Assembly (NCBI RefSeq): GCF_008710155.1
Contig: NZ_VYPZ01000011.1
Span: forward strand, 1 to 64,000
Direction of reading: 5' to 3'
Length of the DNA stretch: 64,000 nt
Source: Sphingobium limneticum
Lineage (GTDB): Bacteria; Pseudomonadota; Alphaproteobacteria; Sphingomonadales; Sphingomonadaceae
Shown in pieces: positions 44,479 through 52,391 of this stretch. The position numbers and the translations under genes were made by a program. The notes beneath the pieces were generated by a model. It saw nothing but the letters and a program-made list of their open reading frames with translations. It was not told the origin of the DNA and searched no databases. The first letter of the stretch is position 1. Each line of letters opens with the position of its first letter.

Positions 44479-44492
44479 ATAACGATCGTTAT
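44479..44492. promoter_or_regulatory. Shared palindromic operator, copy 7 (perfect 14 bp)
   Basis: ATAACGATCGTTAT, perfect palindrome, 35 bp upstream of the leftward NTF2-fold gene and 51 bp upstream of the rightward one. Confidence 0.75.
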
Positions 44493-44542
44493 CGTAACCG
44501 CAAAGCAAGGCGATGCGCCAGCGGAAAATAGAGGAGAGGATG

Positions 44543-44932
44543 ATGGCTTATACGCCGCAGGAGCAGCACAATCTGGATCTGGTCCAGGCGATGTTCGACC
44601 ATGTGCTGATACCGATGGATGCCGACGCGGCGGATCGGTTCATCGCGCCCGACTATATCCAGCATAATCAGTGGGTGGATACGGGGCTGGAGCCGCTGAA
44701 GGCCTTTCTGCGCAAGGTGCGGGGCGAAAATCCGCACGCGGTGCATGACATCAAACGGCGCTTTGCCGATGGCGACCATGTGATCGTCCATTATCATGTG
44801 CGGCGATTTGCGGGCGATCCGGGCTTTGCGGTGATAGATATTTTTCGGGTCGAGGGCGACATGATCGTCGAGCATTGGGACACGGTGCAGGATGTGCCGA
44901 CCGACAGTCCCAATCCCCATTCGCCCTTCTGA
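44543..44932 (+). CDS. SnoaL-like protein (COG4922 type)
   Basis: A 129-aa protein matching by eye the predicted SnoaL-like aldol-condensation-catalysing group (YTPQEQHNLDLVQAMFDHVL, YIQHN, and EHWDTVQD near the end). Two adjacent ATG codons exist (44540, 44543); the second has better spacing from GAGGAG. It starts a rightward operon with an SDR and a DUF3237 gene. It may catalyse a hydration, dehydration or lyase step. Confidence 0.8.
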   Translation: MAYTPQEQHNLDLVQAMFDHVLIPMDADAADRFIAPDYIQHNQWVDTGLEPLKAFLRKVRGENPHAVHDIKRRFADGDHVIVHYHVRRFAGDPGFAVIDIFRVEGDMIVEHWDTVQDVPTDSPNPHSPF

Positions 44933-44947
44933 ACCGGGAGAGACATC

Positions 44948-45697
44948 ATGCGGTTCAAGGACAAGATCATATTGGTGGTCGGCGGCAATAGCGGCATCGG
45001 CCTGGGCAGCGCGCAGGCCTTTGCGGCGGAGGGTGGGATCGTGCGGCTGACCGGGCGGGATCCGGCGACGATCGACGCGGCGGTGGCGGCGATAGACGGC
45101 GCGCGGGGTTATCGCGCGGACATGGCCGATCTGAACGCGATGGAGGCGGTGATCGCCGATATCGCGGCACAGGACGGGCGGATCGACACGCTGTTCGTCA
45201 ATGCGGGCGTGGGCGGCTTCGCGCCGTTTCGCGACCTGACGCCGGCCGACTGGGACCATGTCCATGGCGTCAATCTGCGCGGCTGCGTCTTTGCTATCCA
45301 GAAGGCGCTGCGGCTGATGGGCCGGGGTGGGTCGATCGTGGCGACGGGGTCGATCGGCGGCCATGCCTTCCTGCCCGGCAACACCGCTTATGCCGCGACC
45401 AAGGGCGGGCTTTATGCCGCGCTGAAGGTGATTGCGGGCGAACTGGTGAGCGAGGGCATCCGCGTCAATCTGGTCAGTCCCGGCCCGATCGAGACGCCGC
45501 TGCTGCACCGCAATCCGGGCATGAGCGATGCCGATGTGGACAATCTGCGCGCGGCGATGATCGCGGCGGTGCCGATGAAGCGCATGGGCCGGGCGGAGGA
45601 AGTGGCGCGCGCCGTGCTGTTCCTGGCGTCGGATGAGGCCAGTTTTATCACTGCCGCCAATCTCTTTGTCGATGGCGGCACGTTGGAATTAGGGTGA
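44948..45697 (+). CDS. Short-chain dehydrogenase/reductase
   Basis: A 249-aa classical SDR with the cofactor motif GGNSGIG (12-18), NAG at about 85-87 and the catalytic Ser135, Tyr148 and Lys152 (YAATKGG). It oxidises or reduces a hydroxyl or keto group of an unknown substrate, NAD(P)-dependent. GGGAGAG precedes the ATG. It sits between a SnoaL-like and a DUF3237 gene; the three form one operon and probably act on one compound. Confidence 0.92.
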   Translation: MRFKDKIILVVGGNSGIGLGSAQAFAAEGGIVRLTGRDPATIDAAVAAIDGARGYRADMADLNAMEAVIADIAAQDGRIDTLFVNAGVGGFAPFRDLTPADWDHVHGVNLRGCVFAIQKALRLMGRGGSIVATGSIGGHAFLPGNTAYAATKGGLYAALKVIAGELVSEGIRVNLVSPGPIETPLLHRNPGMSDADVDNLRAAMIAAVPMKRMGRAEEVARAVLFLASDEASFITAANLFVDGGTLELG

Positions 45698-45710
45698 TAC
45701 GGGAGCTGGG

Positions 45711-46217
45711 ATGATGAGTGACTTGTTTTCGACGCTGGACAATCCGCGACTGGAGTTCGCGATGGAGGTGCGGCTGCAATTTCCGCGCGTCCAGACTATC
45801 GTCAACACGCCGATGGGCGGCAATCGCAGTGCGGTCTATGTCGATGGCGGGACGTTCGAGGGGCCAAGGATCAAGGGCAAGGCGGTGCCGGGATCAGGCG
45901 GCGACTATGCCTATTTCCGGCCGGACGATGTTGCCGTGTTCGATGCGCGCTATATGTTGGAGGAGGAGGATGGGACGCTGATCCTGCTCAACAATCGCGG
46001 TTTCCTGTGGGGGCGAAAGCCCGACACGATGGCGCGCTTGCGCGACTGGGCCTTTGCCGACGGCGCGCCGGTGGAGCAACAGGATTATTATCTGCGCGGC
46101 AATCCCAGCTTCGAATGTCCGGTCGGCAAGCATGACTGGCTGACCAAACATGTGTTCATCGGCGTGGGCGAGCGGCGAGCGGACGGAAATGTGCTGCGCT
46201 ATTATGCGCTGACTTGA
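45711..46217 (+). CDS. DUF3237 family protein
   Basis: A 167-168 aa protein with the DUF3237 features GGNRSAVYVDGGTFEGPRIKG, a PGSGGDYAYFRPD loop and YYLRGNPSFECPVGKHDWL. DUF3237 proteins have no settled function but are often beside dehydrogenases and hydrolases of aromatic catabolism. It is the last gene of the NTF2-SDR-DUF3237 operon. Two adjacent ATG codons are possible starts. Confidence 0.75.
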   Translation: MMSDLFSTLDNPRLEFAMEVRLQFPRVQTIVNTPMGGNRSAVYVDGGTFEGPRIKGKAVPGSGGDYAYFRPDDVAVFDARYMLEEEDGTLILLNNRGFLWGRKPDTMARLRDWAFADGAPVEQQDYYLRGNPSFECPVGKHDWLTKHVFIGVGERRADGNVLRYYALT

Positions 46218-46231
46218 GTCAGACCCACCAT

Positions 46232-46344
46232 CCGTTCGTTTCGAGCCCTTCGACTGCCTGCCAAGGCAGGCGCTCAGGATAAACTGAGTCGAGAGACGGT
46301 AAGCGCAATGCTATCCACTTTTCGACTTCGCTCGAAACGAACGG
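46232..46344. repeat. Inverted repeat (element C)
   Basis: Arms CCGTTCGTTTCGAG (46232-46245) and CTCGAAACGAACGG (46331-46344), with an inner CGACTGCCTGCC/GGCAGGCGCTCAG part. It shares the CCGTTCG end with elements A and B and lies between convergent genes. Confidence 0.8.
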
Positions 46345-46355
46345 AAGTTGCTGGT

Positions 46356-48503
46356 TCAAAGAGAAATCAGCGCGTCCAGCGCGATCGCGCCCTGCCCCTG
46401 CGGGTAGACGATCACGGGGTTGAGATCGACTTCGCTGATTGCCGGAGTGGCCGCGACCATCTGGCCCATGCGCTGGACGATGTCGGCGACGGCGCCGATA
46501 TCCATGGCCGGTGCGCCACGGAAACCGTCGAGCAGCGGCGCCATGCGAAGGGTGCGGATCTGCGCGATGATCGCGTCGCGGGTCAGGTCGGGCGGGAGCA
46601 GGCAGACGTCGTGCAGCAGTTCCGCCGCCACGCCGCCGAAGCCGACGAGGATGGTCGGCCCCCAATGCGGATCGTTGCGGGCGCCCACGATCAGTTCGAC
46701 GCCCTTGGCCGCCATCCCCTCCACCAGCACGCCGTCCAGCACCAGGTCGGGGCGCGAAGCGGCGAGATTGGCCATCAGCCTGTCCCAGCCGGCCGCGACG
46801 GCATCGGCATCGGCCAGATTGATGATGACGCCGCCGGCGTCGCTCTTGTGCGGCAGTTCGGGGGACTGGGCCTTCAGGACCACCGGATAGCCGAGCCGAT
46901 CGGCAGCGGCGACCGCGTCCGCCGCGCTTTGCGCCAGTGCGAAGGCGGGGAAGGCGATGCCCTGCGCGCCCATGATCGCCTTGGAAAGATGTTCGGGGAT
47001 GGTGCTGCCGACCTGCGACAGGCCATCGACCGGCTGAGCATCGAGCGGCGCGACTGCCGCGTCGCGCTGGCGATAGGCGGCGATGCGGGCGAGCGCGCGC
47101 AGCAACCGTTCGGCGGTCGGCAGATAGGTGACGCCGGCTTTACGCAGCGCGGCGAGATCGTCGGCGAAGACGGCACCGCCTTCATCGACGCCGCCGACAA
47201 TGACCGGCTTGGTGTCGCCGATGGCGTCCAGCGCATCCAGCACTGCCTTGAACTTCACATGCGAGGTGCCGGTGTCAGTCTGGATGAGCGTCAGCAAGAT
47301 GGTGCCGATCCGGTCGTCCTGCGCCAGCGCGGCCAGCGTGCGGCCGTAAAGGCCAGGATCGACCAGCCCCTGCGCGGTGATGTCCATCGGGTTGGTGACG
47401 GGGACGAAATCGGGCAGTGCCGCGCGCAGTGCCGGGCTGTCCGCATCGGTGAGTTTGGGCAGGTCGAGATCGACCGCTTCGGCCAGATCCAGCATCATCG
47501 CCTTGAACGCGCCGGATTCCGCGACGATGCCCGTGCCGCCCATGCCTGCGTCAGGGGAGCGGGCAAGGATTTCGACGATGTCGCCCAGCTCCTCCAGCGA
47601 TTCCGCCAGGATGACACCGGCGCGCTCGACATGGACGGCCATGACCGCATGGTCGCCGGCCATCGCGCCGGTATGGGTGGCGGCGCTGGCCGCACCCGCT
47701 GCGCTGCGGCCGGGATGGAGCAGCACGACGGCCTTGCCGGCCGCGCGCGCCGCACGGGCGGCGGCAAGGAAGCGGGCGGGGTCGCGCACATGCTCGGCGA
47801 TCAGGGCGATGACGGCGGTGTCGGGCTGATCGACCAGATGGGCGAGATAATCCTCGATCCCGCTCGCCGCCTCATTGCCTGTTGAGATGTAGCAGCTCAA
47901 GGGCACGTCGCGGTGGATCATGGTCGTCGCCAGCACGGCGGCCATGGCACCTGATTGCGAGACGATGCCGACGCGGCGATCGCCCTGCGCCTTCGCCTCC
48001 GGCATTTCGATGAAGGTCAGCGAGACATTGTCGCGGAAGTTGACGAGGCCCAGGCAATTCGGCCCCTCGACCACCATGCCGCTTTCGCGCGCGATGCGGG
48101 CGATTTCCTGCTGATCGGCCAGACCCTGCGGGCCATCCTCGGCAAAGCCGGCGGAAAAGATGACGGCGGCCCCCACGCCCTTGCGCGCAAGCCCACGGAT
48201 CGCGTCCAGTACGCCGACGCGCGGGATGGCGAGAACAGCGACATGGACACCCGATGGCAGGTCATCGACCGACGCGACGCAGGGCCGGCCGCCAATCTCC
48301 GTCCGCTTGGGATTGACCAGATGGATGTCGCCATCGAACCCCTGCCGCACCAGATTGGCGAGAACCGAAGCGCCCAGCGCGCCGGGCTTGTCCGACGCGC
48401 CGATGATCGCGACCGAACGGGGCCGAAGCAGGCAATCGAGCGAGGCGGACGGGAGGCTCCGGTCCGATGTTGCCGGTCCATCCATCAAAGCAGCTTCCGT
48501 CAC
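46356..48503 (-). CDS. NDP-forming acyl-CoA synthetase, FerA-like feruloyl-CoA synthetase candidate
   Basis: A 715-aa ligase in the ADP/NDP-forming acyl-CoA synthetase architecture: CoA-binding domain (PRSVAIIGASDKPGALGASVL), succinyl-CoA-ligase-like domain with the phospho-histidine loop THTGAMAG, and a C-terminal ATP-grasp domain (VLKAQSPELPHKSDAGGV). In Sphingobium SYK-6 FerA is of this class, with a MarR-type regulator (FerC) beside it, as here. Its product would feed ferB at 25969. Start is GTG (48503) or the ATG six codons later. Other aromatic acids are possible substrates. Confidence 0.85.
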   Translation of the reverse strand: MTEAALMDGPATSDRSLPSASLDCLLRPRSVAIIGASDKPGALGASVLANLVRQGFDGDIHLVNPKRTEIGGRPCVASVDDLPSGVHVAVLAIPRVGVLDAIRGLARKGVGAAVIFSAGFAEDGPQGLADQQEIARIARESGMVVEGPNCLGLVNFRDNVSLTFIEMPEAKAQGDRRVGIVSQSGAMAAVLATTMIHRDVPLSCYISTGNEAASGIEDYLAHLVDQPDTAVIALIAEHVRDPARFLAAARAARAAGKAVVLLHPGRSAAGAASAATHTGAMAGDHAVMAVHVERAGVILAESLEELGDIVEILARSPDAGMGGTGIVAESGAFKAMMLDLAEAVDLDLPKLTDADSPALRAALPDFVPVTNPMDITAQGLVDPGLYGRTLAALAQDDRIGTILLTLIQTDTGTSHVKFKAVLDALDAIGDTKPVIVGGVDEGGAVFADDLAALRKAGVTYLPTAERLLRALARIAAYRQRDAAVAPLDAQPVDGLSQVGSTIPEHLSKAIMGAQGIAFPAFALAQSAADAVAAADRLGYPVVLKAQSPELPHKSDAGGVIINLADADAVAAGWDRLMANLAASRPDLVLDGVLVEGMAAKGVELIVGARNDPHWGPTILVGFGGVAAELLHDVCLLPPDLTRDAIIAQIRTLRMAPLLDGFRGAPAMDIGAVADIVQRMGQMVAATPAISEVDLNPVIVYPQGQGAIALDALISL

Positions 48504-48604
48504 GCGCGCCTGTCTCCTGTTCGTGCGGTTGCTTGCATCGAATCAACCGCTTGTTTCGCGCCAATTGTGCGCCAAGGATACAGTTTGCGCAAGCGGCCTT
48601 GTCA

Positions 48605-49051
48605 TCAATCCTCGTCATCCTCCAGCGTCGGGGACAGACCAAGGCGCGCCAGCAGGGCAAGGAGAGTCTTTAGCTCCTCCGCGCCGAGCCGCTGGGTCAT
48701 GCGCGCGTCGGACTGGCGCACAGCCGCCAGCATCGCGTCCAGCTGGCGCGCGCCTTCGGGCAACAGCATCAGCGCGTTGGTGCGCAGGTCGCGCCCCGGT
48801 CGCCGCTCCACCAGCCCCTTGTCGGCCAGGATGTTGACCAGCTTCATCGCACTGGACCGGTTGATGCTGAGCGCCCGGCCCAGTGCGGTCTGGTCGCAAC
48901 CGGGATTGTCGCGGATCAGGATCAGTGCCGTCATCTTGGCCGGCGACAGATCATGATCGGCCAGCGCCGCGCGCGCGTCCGTTTCCATCAGCAGATTGGC
49001 CCGCTGTACGCGATAGCCCACGAGCGACTGGAGATCGGCCCCCTGTTTCAT
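48605..49051 (-). CDS. MarR-family transcriptional regulator (FerC-like position)
   Basis: A 148-aa winged-helix protein with the DNA-binding segment GCDQTALGRALSINRSSAMKL and wing RRPGRDLRTNALMLLPEG. It lies between the FerA-like gene and a divergent aldehyde dehydrogenase, the position expected for a regulator like FerC, which senses hydroxycinnamoyl-CoA. Similar GGATACA sequences occur on both sides of it and might be its sites. Confidence 0.87.
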   Translation of the reverse strand: MKQGADLQSLVGYRVQRANLLMETDARAALADHDLSPAKMTALILIRDNPGCDQTALGRALSINRSSAMKLVNILADKGLVERRPGRDLRTNALMLLPEGARQLDAMLAAVRQSDARMTQRLGAEELKTLLALLARLGLSPTLEDDED

Positions 49052-49069
49052 CCCTTCACTATACCCCTT

Positions 49070-49084
49070 GTCAATATTGTATCC
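49070..49084. promoter_or_regulatory. Possible MarR site between marR and the aldehyde dehydrogenase gene
   Basis: On the minus strand GGATACAATATTGAC, with the inner palindrome CAATATTG at 49072-49079. A similar stretch, GGATACAGTTTGCGC, is at 48576-48590 between marR and the FerA-like gene. Support is weak, from two similar sequences only. Confidence 0.4.
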
Positions 49085-49173
49085 CTAGCGCACAAATATA
49101 TGCTACAGCCAGCCGGGCCGAATTGCGATAGGCAATGCCATCCGGACGGTGCCGAATAATTGGAGAGCGACTC

Positions 49174-50592
49174 ATGGATCATGAATTTCGGATGCTGATC
49201 GACGGCGAACTTGTGCCGGGCGTCAGCCAATTCGACGTGGTGAACCCTGCAACGGCGCAGGCTTTCGCCCAATGCCCCAAGGCGGACGAGGCCCTGGCCG
49301 AGCGCGCGATCGCCGCGGCGAAGAAGGCGCAGCCCGGCTGGGCGTCCCTGCCGGTCGAAGAGCGCGCGGCGCTGACCAACAAACTGGCCGACGCGCTGGA
49401 AGCGCGGGTCGGCGAGTTCGCCAGCCTGCTGACCAGCGAACAGGGCAAGCCGCTGGACCAGGCCGGTTATGAGATCATGGGTAGCGTCTTCACCCTGCGC
49501 GCCTTCTCCGCGATGCGGGTGGAGCCCAAAGTGCTGCGGGACGAGGGCGGCAACAAGGTGGTCGAACATCGTACCCCGCTGGGCGTCGTGGCGTCGATCA
49601 CGCCGTGGAATTTCCCGCTGATCCTGCTGATGAACAAGCTGGGGCCGGCATTGGTGACGGGCAACACGATGGTGTCGAAGCCTGCGCCCACGACGCCGCT
49701 GACCACCCTGTTGTTCGGCGAACTGGCCAAGGATATCCTGCCGGCCGGCGTGCTGAACATCGTTTGCGATCAGAATGAACTCGGCCCGCTGCTGACCGGG
49801 CACAAGGATATCGCCAAGGTCGCCTTCACCGGATCGACCGCGACCGGCAAGAAGGTGATGGCGTCGTCCGCAGGCACGGTGAAGCGGGTGACGCTGGAGC
49901 TGGGCGGCAATGACGCGGCGATCGTGCTGGACGATGTCGATGCGCGGCAGGTGGCCAAGAAGGTCTATCAGGGCGCGATGACCAATGCCGGGCAGATTTG
50001 CGTCGCGGTGAAGCGCGCCTATGTGCCCAGCGCGATGTATGACGATTTCTGCGACGAGCTGGCGAAGCTGGCGAACGAGGCGATCGTCGATGATGGCGCC
50101 AAGCAGGGCACGACCATCGGGCCGGTGCAGAACAAGATGCAGTTCGACAAGGTCAGCGCCCTGATCGCCGACGCCAAGACGCGCGGCACAGTGCTGGCCG
50201 GTGGCGAACCCATGGATCGGCCGGGCTATTTCATCGCGCCGACCATCGTGCGCGACCTGCCCGAAGATGCGCCTTTGGTGCAGGAAGAACAGTTCGGGCC
50301 GGTTCTGCCGGTGCTGAAATATGACGATATCGAAGACGTCATCGCCCGCGCCAACGACAGCGACTATGGCCTGGCCGGCACGGTGTGGGGCAAGGATGTG
50401 GAACGGGCCACGGCCGTCGCGATGCAGATCGACACCGGGACGGTGTGGGTCAACCAGCATCTGGCGATCGACGCCAACATCCCGTTCCGCGGCGTGAAGC
50501 AATCGGGGCTGGGCGGCGAACTGGGCGAGGCAGGGCTGCTGGAATATACCCAGGCGCATATCGTCAATATCGTGGCGCTCGAAGACGCCTGA
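49174..50592 (+). CDS. Aldehyde dehydrogenase, vanillin-dehydrogenase-like
   Basis: A 472-aa NAD(P)+ aldehyde dehydrogenase with Asn146 (PWNF), Glu242 (LELGGND), Cys276 (GQICVAV) and the TFTGST-like FTGSTATGK motif. Full length. It is divergent from the MarR gene that also flanks the FerA-like ligase, so oxidising vanillin from ferulate is likely. It differs strongly from the aldehyde dehydrogenase at 551, giving two candidates for the same step. The ATG is chosen by its GGAGAG site; the upstream Met codon is not needed. A strong terminator follows. Confidence 0.92.
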   Translation: MDHEFRMLIDGELVPGVSQFDVVNPATAQAFAQCPKADEALAERAIAAAKKAQPGWASLPVEERAALTNKLADALEARVGEFASLLTSEQGKPLDQAGYEIMGSVFTLRAFSAMRVEPKVLRDEGGNKVVEHRTPLGVVASITPWNFPLILLMNKLGPALVTGNTMVSKPAPTTPLTTLLFGELAKDILPAGVLNIVCDQNELGPLLTGHKDIAKVAFTGSTATGKKVMASSAGTVKRVTLELGGNDAAIVLDDVDARQVAKKVYQGAMTNAGQICVAVKRAYVPSAMYDDFCDELAKLANEAIVDDGAKQGTTIGPVQNKMQFDKVSALIADAKTRGTVLAGGEPMDRPGYFIAPTIVRDLPEDAPLVQEEQFGPVLPVLKYDDIEDVIARANDSDYGLAGTVWGKDVERATAVAMQIDTGTVWVNQHLAIDANIPFRGVKQSGLGGELGEAGLLEYTQAHIVNIVALEDA

Positions 50593-50620
50593 CGATTGAC
50601 CCCCTGCATGATGCAAAAGG

Positions 50621-50657
50621 GGCCGGCGAAGCATAGCGCTTCGCCGGCCTTTCTTTT
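50621..50657 (+). terminator. Intrinsic terminator after the aldehyde dehydrogenase gene
   Basis: Perfect 12-bp stem GGCCGGCGAAGC / GCTTCGCCGGCC with a five-base loop, followed by TTTCTTTTTT. A textbook terminator. Confidence 0.95.
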
Positions 50658-50795
50658 TTGACATTTTCCACTTCGCCATTTCCCATATTCGGAACATTCG
50701 GTCGTGCGCGCGCCATAGCTTCGTAAGCTGATGACGGCCGTATCGAGACAGAGCCGGTCGTCGACAACGATAAGGCGCAATGCCCCTTGCCATAA

Positions 50796-50812
50796 ATGAT
50801 ATGTTGTATCAT
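50796..50812. promoter_or_regulatory. Palindrome upstream of the DUF1624 gene
   Basis: ATGATA-TGTTG-TATCAT, 6-bp perfect arms with a five-base spacer. It lies 40 bp before the preferred start codon at 50852, a place suited to an operator. Its regulator is unknown. Confidence 0.5.
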
Positions 50813-50851
50813 ACGCGGCCGGACGGCATTTCGGGGACAGGAATCGGGGTT

Positions 50852-52063
50852 ATGAACAGTATAGCGGGCCAGGCGCCCATCATGGGCTTTGGCGCCACGG
50901 CATCACCGATCAGCGCGGCGAAGGCGCGCACCCGGCTGATCGCCATCGACGCGCTGCGCGGCCTGGTCATGCTGTTCATGCTGGTCGACCATGTGCGCGA
51001 AACATGGTTCCTGCATTTGCAGGTGAGCGATCCGGTAGACGCCAACACGACCGATCCGGGCCTGTTTTTCACCCGCCTCCTGTCCACCTTCTGCGCGCCG
51101 ACCTTCGTGGCGCTGACGGGTCTGTCGGCCTGGCTCTACGGCCAGTCACACAGCAAGGGGCAGGTATCGGAATTCCTGCTGAAGCGCGGGCTGTTCCTGA
51201 TCTTTCTGGAATTCACCATCGTCGGCTATGCTTGGCCGACGCAGGCGCCCGCTTTTCCGCCGACGGCGATCTGGTTGCAGGTGATCTGGGCGATCGGCAT
51301 CAGCATGGTGGCGCTGGCCGCGCTGCTGCACCTGCCGCGCCCGGCGCAGTTCGCGGTCGGCCTCAGCATCGTGTGCCTGCACAATCTGCTCGATCCGATC
51401 CGGCTGACGGCGGAGTCGCCCTGGTTCGTTCCCTGGGCGATCCTGCATCAGCGCGAGAAGCTGGAACTGGCCGGCACCATGGTCAAGACGACCTATCCGA
51501 TCCTGCCGTGGATCGGCGTCATCCTGCTCGGCTATGCCTGCGGGCCATGGTTCGCGCGCGGCAGCGATCCGGCCCCGCGCATACGCCGGCTGACCCTGCT
51601 CGGCTTTGGCCTGATCCTGGGCTTCGTCGCCATCCGCTATCTCAACATCTATGGCGACAAGCCCTGGTTCGTGGCGGACACGCCGCTGCGCACGGTGATG
51701 AGCTTTCTGGCGCTGACCAAATATCCGCCCTCCCTGCTGTTCCTGATGCCGACCATCGGCACGGGCTGCCTGTTGCTGGCGCTGTTCGAACGGTTCGAGG
51801 GTAGCAAGGCGATGCCGACGCTGGCCATGCTGGGTGGCGCGCCGATGTTCTATTATGTGCTGCACCTCTATGTGCTCAAGCTGATCTATAATGTCGCGCT
51901 GCTGATGTACGGCCCGACCAAGGGGACGGTGTTCGGCGTCGATCATCTGCGTTGGGTGTGGATCTGGGTCTTCATCCTGATCCCGGTGCTGTATTTCCCG
52001 ACCCGCTGGTTCGCGCAGCTGAAACAGCGGCGCAAGGACATATGGTGGCTCAAATATCTCTGA
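50852..52063 (+). CDS. DUF1624 / heparan-alpha-glucosaminide N-acetyltransferase-like membrane protein
   Basis: A 403-aa polytopic membrane protein (about ten helices) with the DUF1624 opening RLIAIDALRGLVMLFMLVDHVRETW, containing the conserved Asp-Ala-Leu-Arg-Gly and Asp-His. Relatives move acyl groups across membranes. The frame extends upstream to an ATG at 50780, but that part overlaps a palindrome and is not conserved-looking, so the ATG at 50852 is preferred. Its substrate is unknown. It ends at a strong terminator. Confidence 0.85.
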   Translation: MNSIAGQAPIMGFGATASPISAAKARTRLIAIDALRGLVMLFMLVDHVRETWFLHLQVSDPVDANTTDPGLFFTRLLSTFCAPTFVALTGLSAWLYGQSHSKGQVSEFLLKRGLFLIFLEFTIVGYAWPTQAPAFPPTAIWLQVIWAIGISMVALAALLHLPRPAQFAVGLSIVCLHNLLDPIRLTAESPWFVPWAILHQREKLELAGTMVKTTYPILPWIGVILLGYACGPWFARGSDPAPRIRRLTLLGFGLILGFVAIRYLNIYGDKPWFVADTPLRTVMSFLALTKYPPSLLFLMPTIGTGCLLLALFERFEGSKAMPTLAMLGGAPMFYYVLHLYVLKLIYNVALLMYGPTKGTVFGVDHLRWVWIWVFILIPVLYFPTRWFAQLKQRRKDIWWLKYL

Positions 52064-52391
52064 CGGTCCTGCGTCGGATCGACTGGCCGCCTTCCTTACC
52101 CGGAAGGCGGCCATTTTTCCCGCTTTTGCGAGGGTTCGACCGCCATATCGGGCGCGGCATTTTCCTGCCGTAGAGACACAGGATTCACAATTTTGCGCCG
52201 TCCTATAAGCCAAGTTTGATGTAATATTTCCGTCACTCAACTTAGCCTCGTTGCTTAGAAGAGGTGGAAAATCACCCAAGGATCGGCCCCGACGACAGGA
52301 CAAAGTCCGCGCGGAAATAACAGAATAAACCGGTCCCCTTGCCGTTCGCAGGACATAAGGGAACAGTGATTTTATAAGGGGTTACAGCATT
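52064..52391. other. Leader region before the second TonB receptor
   Basis: A 328-bp gap. The first 55 bp hold a terminator; the rest is an AT-richer leader that should carry the promoter of the TonB receptor. No Fur-box consensus is clear by eye, and no gene is seen. Confidence 0.5.
52085..52118 (+). terminator. Intrinsic terminator after the DUF1624 gene
   Basis: Perfect 11-bp stem GGCCGCCTTCC / GGAAGGCGGCC with a six-base loop, followed by ATTTTTCC. Confidence 0.93.
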
